Assembly: GCA_019633425.1 (NCBI GenBank)
Contig: WSUB01000027.1
Coordinates: 124,001-188,000 of the forward strand
DNA: 64,000 nt
Direction of reading: 5' to 3'
Source: Tulasnella sp. 424
Taxonomy: Eukaryota > Basidiomycota > Agaricomycetes > Cantharellales > Tulasnellaceae
In this document: one piece after another, positions 11,296-21,456 of the stretch
Layout of the letters: each line of letters begins with the position of its first letter
How positions within the stretch are numbered: the stretch's first letter is position 1
Made by a program: the position numbers and the translations under genes
The notes under the pieces: model-generated
The model's database searches: none
Seen by the model: only the letters and a program-made list of their open reading frames with translations
What the model was told of the DNA's origin: nothing

Positions 11296-13309
11296 TTACA
11301 TCGGGGCAGGTCGTTCGTCCGCAGGTGTGCCCAAGTCGGGAGTTCCTAAGGCAGACGGACCCGTGCTCCCACTTGCACTCCCACTTAATCCGAGCAGGTC
11401 TGGCCCAGTCCCGCTGCCACTCCGCCTTCCATCATAACCGCCTCTAACTGTCGTTGGGCTCTCCCCAGTGATGTCGTAATCTTCGTCCCATGGCTCTGAA
11501 CTAATGCCGCCACCCAGTATGCTCTGCTCTGTATGGCCGACCAAATAACGCAAGATATCGGACAGAGTGATGATTCCCACAAGACGACCTTTGAGAGGTT
11601 TAAGTCCAATAGGAGGTCCAGTATGAGTGGGTGTGGTAGAAGTTGGAGCGGACGCCGACAGTCCTCCAATGGGCGGTGAGCGTTCCAACGACTCTGACCT
11701 GCCCCGCCCTGGTGTGCCTGTTCGTGGGATCCTTTCGTCACCCTCTACGACTACGAGGCGGTGTACACGGCGTTGCTTGATGAGGAGCATGAGTGAGGCG
11801 AGCGAGTCAGTCCCCGTGCAGGTGATCACCCCAGGGAAATCAGGTGATCGCTGCGAAAGTGCAGAAGAAATGGTGAGGTCGAGGGATTGATATGCGCCCA
11901 GACGGACCAATGTCTGAGAAAAGCGTCCCAGTCCCAAAAGCCTAATTAGCCTCCGTCGTACGAAAGGGCCTATATGGATTACTTACGATGACATCCACCG
12001 TTTCATATAGGTTGATGACCACCCCGTTCTCGTCAATGATCGGTACGGCACTGATGCCGTCCTTGCTAAACATATGCACCACATCAAATACGGTCGTGTT
12101 GAGAGTTGCGGTTTTTATTGGCCAGTACGGATTTTCTGGGTGCTCGATGGACGCCGTTGGAGAGACGTAGGTCCCGATCCCGAGGTCCTTCAAACCGAGG
12201 TGGAGGTGAGGAATTTCTCTGCACTGAGATAAAGGTAAAACACGGTTATCGTTAGCACGGCAGCTCGAAGGCTCGAAGTTTAAGCTCTCTATGCAAAGGT
12301 GGATGGGGAATCACAAATGGGCAGGGCTATAACTCCCGCCCGGGCCCCTCGAGAGCACTGGCCGCTTTTTAAACAAGAAAATGCAAGATGATTGTAGGCC
12401 AAAGCGTCCCGAGAACCCTCTGACACCAACCATCATCCTGCACGTCTGATGCTCCCAATTGGGAACGTTCGGCAGTTCCCACTCCAGCATGCCGACGAAG
12501 AAGCCCAAGCAGAAAAGGTGGGGTGGGTACGGAAAGTAAAAACTTCACGCACGTTGATAGCAATAAACTTGAGGACGCGGTACTGCGTGAGGACCGACAA
12601 CACGACTTCATCGCCTGTTTGTTGGTCTTGGTCGAGTAAAGGCAAACGGCGTGCGTGAGTCCGTTGAAGGTATTGGCATGCGTCGTATAGTGGCCGCAGA
12701 GGATGGATGGATAAGAGCGGTGGTGGGGGGACGTTGAGTGCCCGTTCGATTTCTGTCACGTTGTGAAGAGCGTCAGGGGTGAAGAGGGGGAAGGGCCTGT
12801 GAAAGCTTTGTCCGACGCACCTCTCAGGGACTCGAGCTGGAAGTGCTCGACGTCGGCGGCAGCGTCGTTGTACGAGGATGTATCATAGTAGTACTGAATG
12901 AGGTGAATAATGTCCGCGACAGTGAACATTCCAGCGAAACAAGACTTTTCGGCATCCCATAGAGGGGCAGATACAACCCCTGAAAATGGCAAAGGCAGAT
13001 GGCGGGAATTTCAAGTCAGACTAAAGTCATGCCCACCACAGCCATTTCTATGCAGAAGACAGTTCCCCCACCGTTTGATATCAAAGCATTCAAGGCCTTT
13101 TTTACCTCGAGTTTGTTGTCGAGAACGATTAGACGGTAGCTGACTGGGAAGACGTCGTATGACGAGCGACCCTTGAGGAATGTCCGGATCGATCGAAGCG
13201 CATTGTGGTGAGATTCGGCTGTTTGGTGAGGTGGTAAAGAGGAGATAGCTCTTTGACGCTTCTTTCCCGAGGCCCTTCTATTGATCTTGGGTGAAATCGT
13301 TGTCGACAT
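11296..13309 (-). CDS. SNF4: AMPK/SNF1 gamma subunit, CBS-domain protein
   Basis: Regulatory gamma subunit of the SNF1/AMPK energy-sensing kinase, with four CBS motifs that bind adenine nucleotides. From the N-terminus: IRTFLKGRSSYDVFPVSYRL, then across a splice ALNALISNGVVSAPLWDAEK and MFTVADIIHLIQYYY (CBS1). Next come RRLPLLDQDQ...VLSVLTQYRVLKFIAIN (CBS2) and GISAVPIIDENGVVINLYE (CBS3). Last are SLMLLIKQRRVHRLVVVEGD and GRLVGIITLSDILRYLVG (CBS4). The CBS4 strand pair is separated by a Pro/Ser/Gly-rich loop, and a Gly/Ser-rich tail ends the protein. The intron between the exons ending at 12553 and starting at 12223 is about 329 nt, much longer than the other introns here. The stop is at 11296-11298. 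The 3' end is duplicated as a remnant at 8848-9078. Confidence 0.92.
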
Positions 13310-13710
13310 ATCGGTGGTGGGTTGGTGGAAGGTGCGACGAGGTTAGACACTAGCCGAGCGCTCGATATCGGACCGCGGGAGGAAGGTAAATCGAGAGGCA
13401 TAAAGGAGATCTCCCTCTTCACATGGCAGCACAACACCACTTCATTCAATACACCTTCTCTCTGAATCAAGCTTGATACCGCCGAGAAGCAAAATTCACC
13501 TGTTTTGAAATGTCTGCATGCAAGCTGGAACGACTCGGTGGCAAGTAGCGGACGCATGCAGCATCGTTCGAATCAAGAACCCAAGCCCGGTTCAGATGCC
13601 GCAGTGCTCCGCAGCTATTAGAAGGCGACGCCAATACACGAAGATCTCGACGTACATATACGCCATGGTTTTGTTTTTGGGACAAGCCCCTCTCGCCGGA
13701 GGCTATCTCA
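13310..13710. other. intergenic spacer, SNF4 promoter side
   Basis: No gene seen. It is the divergent spacer between SNF4 (-) and the broken tubby-like copy (+). Confidence 0.5.
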
Positions 13711-14839
13711 ATGCCAAGAAACGACGATCGTCCTGACCTCTATCGAGCTGCGACAAGCCTCTCCGGGAGCTCGGAGGACAGTACCGCAGCTCCAGCCGTT
13801 GCTGGGTCATTTCCGAGGTCGTACCCTCTCGAACGTATCACATCCAGCCCGATGGATGGCATAAGGGTGTCAGGATCGGGTTTCGGAGCCTCTTGCAGAG
13901 AGTCTGGAGACCAGCAAAGAGCCTAGTCTAGACTCGGACAGCAAGGATGACTTATTCGACGATGCCGGGGCGCAGCTCGCTTGAATTAAGACAACATCAC
14001 ACGGATTACGAGGAGCCTCGAAGAATCAAGAGGAGGAAAAGAAGAAAAGATACAACGTCATCGACCCGTCTCGCATCCCAGCCAACTACTATATCAAACG
14101 ATTGAAGTTTGCAAAGTATGTCATGTCTGAAGGCTCCGGCCCGGACGATGAGTGTTCCTTGGCGAAGAGACTTATAACCATCGATGGTGAATTCGAAGGT
14201 AAGTTAATACTCGGAGCTTCTCTGATGGTTGGTTTCTCGGACAGCTGCTCATCTTATTCACACAGGGATTCTAAGCAGATACTCTAAGTATACGCAGGTT
14301 GGTGGCGACTGCATGGCAAGAATGTACAGATGGACCAGACCCCATCCTCAGCTGGCGAAATTTGTAAGCTCTGCCTTGCTTCGTGGAGATACTCGGCAGC
14401 CGATTGAACGAGTACACGTTAGCGATCGAACGCTTCAGGATTTCGACGGTACTGCATATCGGCTTCATACCAAAATGCCTAGCAATCTCGATGATATCGT
14501 GTAGGTTTCCTCCACTCTTACGCTACTCGTTGCGACTGCCGTAGGAAGCTTACTTGGTGTGGTATAGATCACAAGGATTTCTGACGGGGCCCAAATTGCC
14601 TACTTTGACCGGGCAGTGACTTCGCTTAGTGTCCTAGTGCGTGCACCGAGCTACGATGGACATGCAGACGTTTAGGCGTTCATATCAGTTTCGTCTATAG
14701 GGCACGTTGGAGATTGAAGTCGCTCTAAAGCCTGAGAACTTACACCTAATATTTGCAGCCTGGTATGTAAAGTACGTTGTGGATGCCTTTCGAAAGCGAG
14801 GTGCCCGATCGAGGTGAAGTACGGAATGCACGGCCAAGC
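13711..14839 (+). pseudogene. broken tandem paralogue of the tubby-like gene at 15185
   Basis: The translated blocks match the intact neighbour in order. RTYHIQPDGWHKGVRI corresponds to RRYQIQHDGFMKGARF, SLDSDSKDDLFDD to LDYDSKGDWEPDE, and NVIDPSRIPANYYIKR to RTIDPAVVPGHYYVKR. Likewise LQDFDGTAYRLHTKMPSNLD matches LEDFEGKLWVFHTKGPTWID, ISDGAQIAYFDRA matches KTDGVEVAFFDFA, and IFAAWYVKYVVDAFRKRGAR matches the end of the intact protein. Intron positions are shared. Two lesions are visible: a change of reading frame near 13875, and an in-frame TGA at 13982-13984. The C-terminal two thirds remain open, ending at TGA 14837-14839. A shorter protein starting downstream is possible, but an unprocessed pseudogene is the simplest reading. 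Confidence 0.75.
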
Positions 14840-15184
14840 ACCAAAGAACATCTTCATTCGGTGTCTCTCCATAAATAGCACCAATTGATGCACATTTCAG
14901 GGAAGGTTCAAGTCGAGGCAATGCTGTGTGAGCTTGGCTGGGTTTGCCAAGAAAAGACGTCATCAGTACTTCGACCTTGAACTTTCATCCCGAGGATTTT
15001 TCTTGAACTCTCTTAGGACCGCTCTTTGCGCTATCGGCGCAGCCATCGATAGAAGTACAGAGGCTGTGCCGGGGTACTGCGGCCGTAGTCAAAGTCGCTA
15101 GGTGGCATAAAACGGAGCGTCGTTTCGAAATCGACTCATGACAAATCACTTCGCCCCTCTTCCCATACTAGAAGTACTCGTACC
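14840..15184. other. intergenic spacer before the tubby-like gene
   Basis: No gene seen; presumably the promoter of the intact copy. Confidence 0.5.
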
Positions 15185-16310
15185 ATGTCTAAAGACGCAA
15201 GTGACATCAAAGAGCCTATTGACGAGTCAACTCTTCCCGCGTATTCGGTTTTACCTCCTGATGCCTTCAACCCCATCGAAGGCATGATACCTCCTCGCAG
15301 GTACCAAATCCAGCACGATGGATTCATGAAAGGAGCGAGGTTTTGGATCGTCGACCCCTCTACCGGCCCTTCCTCCCAAGCGCTAGGAGCACCCGAGCTG
15401 GACTACGATTCTAAAGGGGACTGGGAACCCGACGAGAAGGCGGAAGGCCTCAACGTCAGGATCGAATCGTCGCCCTCGACAGCCCAGGCTTCGGAGCAGG
15501 GGAGTTCGAAAGAGAAGGAGAAGGAGAAGAAAAACAAGTTCAGAACAATCGATCCAGCAGTGGTTCCTGGACACTACTATGTCAAGCGAATCAAATCGGG
15601 AGCGTGCGCTTTGTTCGAGGGACCCGGACCGGATGACCAGTTTGCCGGCTCGAGGAGGCTGATCGACATAAACGGAGAAGGTTGGTCCGACTTACGTTCA
15701 TCATACAGGATGTGAAATAAATGACCATTGTCCTAACTCGCACGTGATGATGATGCAGGTTTCTTTAACAAGAAGTCAAGCTATACTGAAGTATCGGGGC
15801 AGTGCCGACATGCTCGGATGTACGGGATTCCACCTTGGTACAGCTGGTGAGACCCGTTCGACGCGCTATTCCAGACGCTTCTTTAAATACTATCTTTTAC
15901 ATCTTCAGTGACCGCGAGTTAGAAGACTTTGAGGGAAAACTGTGGGTCTTCCACACCAAAGGGCCTACTTGGATTGATGACATCGAAGTGAGCATGGATG
16001 TCGAATTCGGTCAGCCATTACTGGATACCCTAATGCATCATAACTGGCAGATAAAAAGAAAAACAGATGGTGTTGAAGTAGCTTTCTTCGACTTTGCAGC
16101 CTGGTCCTTTCGTGGCATCGTACGTGTCTCTCCCGCGATAATACGGATTGCTTTGCCAAACGATCGCTGACGGCCATCGTCTAGGGCATACTTGATATCA
16201 AGGAGCCTCTAACTCCCGATATATTCTACCTCATTCTATGCGCTTGGTACGTAAAATACGATGTGGACGCACTTAGAAGGACAGGCGCACGGTCAGGCGC
16301 GGGGTCGTAA
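15185..16310 (+). CDS. tubby C-terminal-like (LURP-one-type) domain protein, hypothetical
   Basis: Five exons. The protein starts MSKDASDIKEPIDESTLPAY. A core of beta-strand-like repeats follows (YQIQHDGFMKGARFWIVDP, HYYVKRIKSGACALFEGPG, LEDFEGKLWVFHTKGPTWID, DGVEVAFFDFAAWSFRGI). The end is a hydrophobic helix-like segment (DIFYLILCAWYVKYDVDAL). A Lys/Glu-rich linker (about residues 108-120) separates the first strands from the rest. The strand-rich body ending in a hydrophobic helix is what suggests the tubby C-terminal-like/LURP-one fold, but I see no diagnostic residue, so the fold call is tentative. No function is known. The exon from 15902 splices at GACATCGAA to a later exon starting IKRKTDG. 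The stop is at 16308-16310. A broken paralogue lies 346 bp upstream. Confidence 0.65.
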
Positions 16311-17201
16311 TCGCAACGACGTCACGAGTCAAAAGCGAGCGAGCGTGTATGAACAAAAGACAAATACTCGATACTGGTGTACTATGTGTAGACTAGGAAT
16401 GTATGCCGATCCTGGTGAGGCGTGAAGCATGCGATCAGGACGCGGGGAAGCAATCCATGGGCTACTTTCATCGTCAGGAATCCGAGTTGATTGAGAAAGA
16501 ACACGAGAGTTTAAGATTGAAGTCTAGCAGCGCTTGGCATGAAGTACTTTCCGTAGTCACTGATGGGTCTTTGCGTGGTTAGCTGGTCACCGACTAAAGA
16601 CTAAGCGCGCGCCTGGTTTGCGAAAAGACCATGTGCAGATGAGTAGTAACCCCAAGGAGGGAACTGTCGTGCGATCAACATTCGACCGCTGACAGATCTT
16701 CCGACAAAGGGGGTGATCGTTGCGCTCTGCTGGTGTATATCGCGCAGAGTATGTTTATATGTCAACTTGAAGGCTTGAAACACAAAAACTCAGACGCCAC
16801 GGGAGGTTGGCACACCCCAGCCAAAATACACGATCCTTTTGACTCGTTTCCCTTGCGTTCGTCTCTGCCTTCTTTGGTTGAGAACTCTTTCAATCCTAAA
16901 CCTGAGTCAGCGCATTGCTTTCGTTGCTGACATGCATTGTTCTCATGCCGTGTACGTGATTCTTAAAAGCCGCAGTCTGTGGTTATCTAGCTTCCGACCT
17001 GTGGGAAGCGTTGTCGTCATGGCGGTGCGGCGCGCACAAAGCCCTCAAAAGAGGAGCGTTTTACGACTCCTGTCATTTTGTCCACCACCGACACGGGTAC
17101 GCGTACACCGAACGTACACTGCCTACCGACAAAGGTATTCGAGACCTTAAATATCTGAACGCGTCGGGCTTTCCCTCCTCATCAAATCCCACTTTCTGCA
17201 A
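16311..17201. other. intergenic region, nothing recognised
   Basis: No coding pattern or repeat recognised. It contains the promoter of the WW-domain gene. Confidence 0.5.
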
Positions 17202-18298
17202 ATGTCCGCAACACAGCAAGACGCACCCCCGCCACCCTACCACAGACGAAATTCAAATCATGACCTACAGGTACCCATGAGCGATGTAGATCGCATGTCC
17301 ATGGAAGACGAAAGCCGGCCATTACCAGACGGCTGGATCAGGCAATTCGATCCTGGCAATGCTCATCACTTCTACGTGAGTCGCTCTCACCCCGTGTAGG
17401 TAGAACCCTAGTCTGATTTTAAATTCCGTACTAATTACTTTAGGTCGATACCCGAGCCACACCACCTCGAAGTATCTGGGTCCACCCATTGGACGACGAG
17501 GAGTATCGGAGAGAGCACGATCTTCCTCCCTTGAGTCCTCGTCCTCCACCAAGCCCCAAAGGGGGTTCACCAAGCCGGCTCCACAAAGATGAGAAGGCTG
17601 CAATTCGCAAAGATGAGAATCCCGCCGCTGCTACCGCGGGCTCATCTGCGGGAGCTGGTCCTTCCACTCAACCATCTAAAGCCAAAGATCAAGAGAGGAG
17701 TTTCCTGGGTAAGATGAAGGACAACCTGATCGGAACCAAAGAGGAGCGCGAAGAGCGGAAGAAAGTAAAAGCCGAAGAGGATCGGGTAAGTGGACGACTC
17801 TCCCGCCAGTACGTATACAGAAGCGAGTCTAATCTAAGACATCTTCTGCGGGTCATTAGAAGAGGGAACAAGAGTTCCTTGAACGGCGACGCATTCTCAT
17901 GGAGCAGGCTCGTTTGCACGAGACGCAACGTCAGCAATATTATGCCGTGAACGGTCCTCTTGGAAGAGCTGGATATCAGTACGGTACCTCGTACGCACTT
18001 CCTCCTGGAGCCTATACGAGACGAGGACCTGGGTTTGGGGGCGGATTCGGGGGCGGATATGGGGGTGGATACGGTGGCGGATATGGGGGCGGTTATAGTA
18101 GGGGCGGTAGGGGCGGAATAGGCCTTCCTTTGCTAGGAGTAAGTCCTATCTCTAATCTCTGCTTGATAGCCAAGACTCTAACCAGTGACCGGTTTGATTT
18201 AGGGTCTTGCTGGTGGGTTATTGCTTGGTGAAGCTCTTGACGGTGATTTTGGTGGTGGAGGGTTCGACGGCGGAGGAGGAGACTTTGGAGGCTTCTAA
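17202..18298 (+). CDS. WW-domain protein with glycine-rich tail
   Basis: The protein begins MSATQQDAPPPPYHRRN, which includes a PPxY motif. A WW domain follows at about residues 40-75 (LPDGWIRQFDPGNAHHFYVD, then RSIWVHPLDD across an intron), with the two signature tryptophans and a trailing proline. Next is a Pro/Ser-rich stretch, a Lys/Glu-rich charged segment (GTKEEREERKKVKAEED) likely to be helical, and a Gln/Arg-rich region (LMEQARLHETQRQQYY). The C-terminus is a FGGGYGGG-type array followed by DGDFGGGGFDGGGGDFGGF and TAA at 18296-18298. WW domains bind proline-rich partners. The low-complexity tail suggests self-association or RNA or membrane contact, which is inference. Similar fungal proteins are annotated only as WW-domain-containing. 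Confidence 0.82.
18034..18110 (+). repeat. 12-bp coding minisatellite (Gly-Gly-Tyr/Phe-Gly)
   Basis: Tandem near-copies of gggggcggatat/gggggtggatac encode repeated GGGF/GGGY units inside the WW-domain gene. Copies differ mainly at third codon positions, so the protein repeat is conserved better than the DNA. Confidence 0.85.
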
Positions 18299-19033
18299 AC
18301 ATTTATATTCAATTTTCACGATCTAGGATATCCTTTACCATGTTTTCATTGAGCTTAACATAATGATATGAAGATTTGACCCGGCTCACCGGTTCGGATA
18401 TTGTGCGCGTTCGACCAACAGATATGTACGTTCGAGCCTCGTCTTCCTCCCTTCCTGTCTCAAGATTGCTCGCCAGCCTCCATCTTATAGAAGTAGGATA
18501 AGACCATTATATGGCAAATTCAATGCTAAGCGGACGAGAAAATTAGCAAACTACTAGGAGGATGTAACAGCACTACTAATGAAAGCCAGAAGTGGAGCTT
18601 TACGGCATGGCTTCGAGGGTGCCGACGAATAACTGAAAGAATCATTACATCAATATCCATTCATCAAACATCCAAGCCCTAATGTAACGCTGATTACTCC
18701 TTGATTACATATCCAAGCGGGCCACTACGCCCGGCGCAGTTCTCGCTGCGGAAAATGGTCATTCTAACCGGGATGCAACACACAACTCCGCCGATGGGTC
18801 TAATCAAATAATATGTCGAAAAAAAGAAGATTGCGTAGGATATTGAGTAGCAACGACGTCGCGCCAAGACGGACGGTGGTGGTAGTGGGGCCGTCAAAAC
18901 CGAGCGGACTTCCGACACTTGCGGCATTGGCATGACTGAACCTCCAAGCGGGATGAACTATGCACTGTAGCTTCCTCGCTATCAGCATATTTATCGAATG
19001 AATCCCGGACGCCCAGCGTCTCTCGCCCTTTAG
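18299..19033. other. intergenic region, nothing recognised
   Basis: No gene or repeat supported between the WW-domain gene and the decayed segments that follow. Confidence 0.5.
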
Positions 19034-20290
19034 TCAGCTTCGGCATATTTTGCTCTCCATGACTAAACTAACTGATTTACCTAAATACAGTAACACGTCA
19101 GCACATTCGAGCACTGTCTGCTGTTCCGAGGTAGCGGGATACGTTGTTTTACTCGACAGTACTTTCCTGGGATGCTTCGAAACTATGTAAGTCTCCTGAT
19201 CCCTGAGTTCGAGCGTGTCAGCACTTCGGGCGAAGCAGCGACGCCGAGCATTAAGCATCACGACAAGCCTGACGCCTTCGATGAAAGTAACCACAAACCA
19301 AAGATGCACCGACTATTGTGAGACGCGTAAGTAACATCGTTGCTATGCCAAAAACAAAAACTTTGTTCCAACCGGGGTCGGGGATGACGGGGACTCTGGA
19401 CGCCTCCCACGTTGGAAGAAAGGAAGCCCGAAGATTTTTGGTGGCAAGGCGTGTCCAGAGTAGCCAAAATGGTAATTAAAGCTTCGAAATTGTATTCTTC
19501 AGCAGCAAACGCGTTTGATAACCCTAGCTCGCACAACAGAACTCGCACAAGCGGTTGACCTCAGGATCCTTGTGCAAAGCCGAACCAATCAGAGCCCAAG
19601 TCATCAAAGGTATTGAAATTCCACACTCAGAGCACGCACAATCCCCGCCTGGTGTTGTCTTCCCTTCGAAGCAAGGGGGCCAGGATCGAAAGTCTGGAGT
19701 TGTCATCTCGAAGCAAAGCCCTGTCTTTTTCTCCGCCCGTCTCATCCCATTGATCTAGCGTGTACCTGAATAACTTGTGGCACATTCCAATAGGATCTTG
19801 CGGGGTTCCTAGGCGGGGGGTCCATTCCGCACCTCTCGGGCAGATCGCCTGTGTATACCGATGGCAAAGTAATCATGCAAAACTCTGTTCTCAGTCCACA
19901 ATTTTCCGATACCGGTCTCCCAGCTGGCAATCCCCTCTTTCAAACGCGAGTCCTTTTTTGACATTAATCGGAGAATGTTGAACGTCGGCCACCGTTTGTC
20001 AACAAACGGGGCGGTCCGAACCAATGAAATGGTATCAGCTAGAAAACAAGCGACGTTGTAAGAGCCGAAGGCGTAGTGAGCTGAGTTTGTAGTTCTGTGG
20101 AAGCATGACCAGGGACTATGGGGTAGTCAACGGTGCCGAACCACCGCAGTATGCCTGAACAGCTTGGGATGTCCTGATTCGAGTGTCCTACCATGTAAAT
20201 CACGGTAGGGATGGCAATGACTCGGTCACAGAGATATTTGCAAAGCACCTTACTGGAGTTCATGCGTATGCAGTGAGAGGCAGGCAAGGC
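19034..20290 (-). pseudogene. possible decayed gene, unrecognised (F-box-like flavour)
   Basis: Three or four neighbouring minus-strand open segments read like pieces of one protein. They are KVLCKYLCDRVIAIPTVIYM (about 20250-20190), FVDKRWPTFNILRLMSKKDS (about 20000-19940), FRYTLDQWDETGGEKDRALL (about 19770-19700) and GGDCACSECGISIPLMTWAL (about 19650-19590). The composition and the Cys-x2-Cys piece recall fungal F-box-type proteins. However, I cannot join the segments with good splice sites, stops intervene, and no family signature is decisive. Treat as a candidate degraded gene. Confidence 0.3.
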
Positions 20291-20295
20291 TGGTC

Positions 20296-21190
20296 ATGGT
20301 GGCAGAGTCGGTTAGGTTTCTCACGCAGCGGTTAGATGTGCAGACCCTTCAGATCAACGTCCATCACGGCCTCCCTACGAAGACCCTCAACTCCATTTTG
20401 ACAGCTGAGCGTCAAATTCAAGGCAGTTCCCCCAGTAACTCCACAATGCCGACCTTTCGCTCAGAGTGCCTCTCATACTCCGAAATGAGTGTGTGGCGGG
20501 CCCTGAAGGAGTTAGAGATTTCAACCAATTCTTTTTGTTCAATTGCGGCGACACGCGGAAATAATTCCACTGGAAATGATCCAAGGTATTCAAAGGGAAT
20601 TCTTCAAGATCTGGTATGCTTGTCTCTCGTTCCCAAAAAGGCGATAAAACCGGCCATAATTATGCCGTCCGTCTCGCATCTCACGGTTCGAATCCGGTTG
20701 GTGAAATGCTTTCAGAGCCGTTATCAACGACCTCAGCGACGAAGCGAGCATTGTGGAGAATAATTTCGCTTATTACAATGTCCGAATATCTCTGAGACGG
20801 GCAATGCCCGATGGTGTCAAGATTACAAGGTAGTTATCTCGTCGAAGGCCGTGTCCGGTTAATCCGTGTCCGCGAGCCGGACAGCGGAGACCTCGCTCCT
20901 TCGAAATGGACACGCCTTCAGAACACACGTACCTACACACTAGCAGTCTCTTCTTGAGCTTAATTCCCCAAGCGAACGTCATCACTCAGGGGTGGGACCC
21001 GGACCCGGCGAGCGACGAGCCGTATTTTCCCTCAAGGACCACTTCCGACGGCCAACCCTACACCTGCCTGTAAGCAACGCTCTGTCTACATTCGGTGACT
21101 AGACCGTCTGTAGATTTGGACCCTTGAATTCTTTCCTGCCGGCTACTACAGACGTTTCACTCGTATGCCTCCAGCCGGTTCGCGTATCCA
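20296..21190 (+). other. possible fragmentary coding region, unrecognised
   Basis: An open stretch from the ATG at 20296 gives TQRLDVQTLQINVHHGLPTK and VWRALKELEISTNSF, which looks mildly leucine-rich. It is followed in other frames by AVINDLSDEASIVENNFAYY (about 20715-20775) and IPQANVITQGWDPDPASDEP (about 20960-21020). These read more like protein than chance but do not resolve into a gene model. It could be a decayed LRR-type gene arranged divergently from the candidate at 19034-20290. Confidence 0.3.
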
Positions 21191-21456
21191 ATATGGCATA
21201 AGGGGCAAGTTCACGATGATCCGAGTTCAGGCTATTGCCATTCCGAATATTGCGCTCCCCGACTGCACGGACTGTGACGCGAGCTCCATCAGCGCCCGAC
21301 GTAGTTAGGGCGCTGCAGAATGAAATCTTTGTTGGCCTTTATAGGGAATGGGCCATTACGCGTTCAGTGGCATCCCATCAACAAATCCCGCGCAGCGTCA
21401 TACAATAGCCTACAACTCCGCTTGTGTAACAGCCTCTTTGAACACCATCGCTATCA

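Larger units (their letters stand above)
9079..11541. repeat. tandem segmental duplication, unit 2
   Basis: Second unit of the duplication. It starts with the oxidase 3' fragment (9079), contains methyltransferase copy 2, and runs into the 3' end of the intact SNF4 gene, where homology to unit 1 ends at tggccgac (11541). See unit 1 at 6684-9078. Confidence 0.9.

Noticed and set aside
20680..20700. tRNA-like T-loop sequence (ggttcgaatccgg)
   Set aside because: The flanking bases do not form a five-base-pair T stem, and no acceptor, D or anticodon arms could be drawn around it on either strand.
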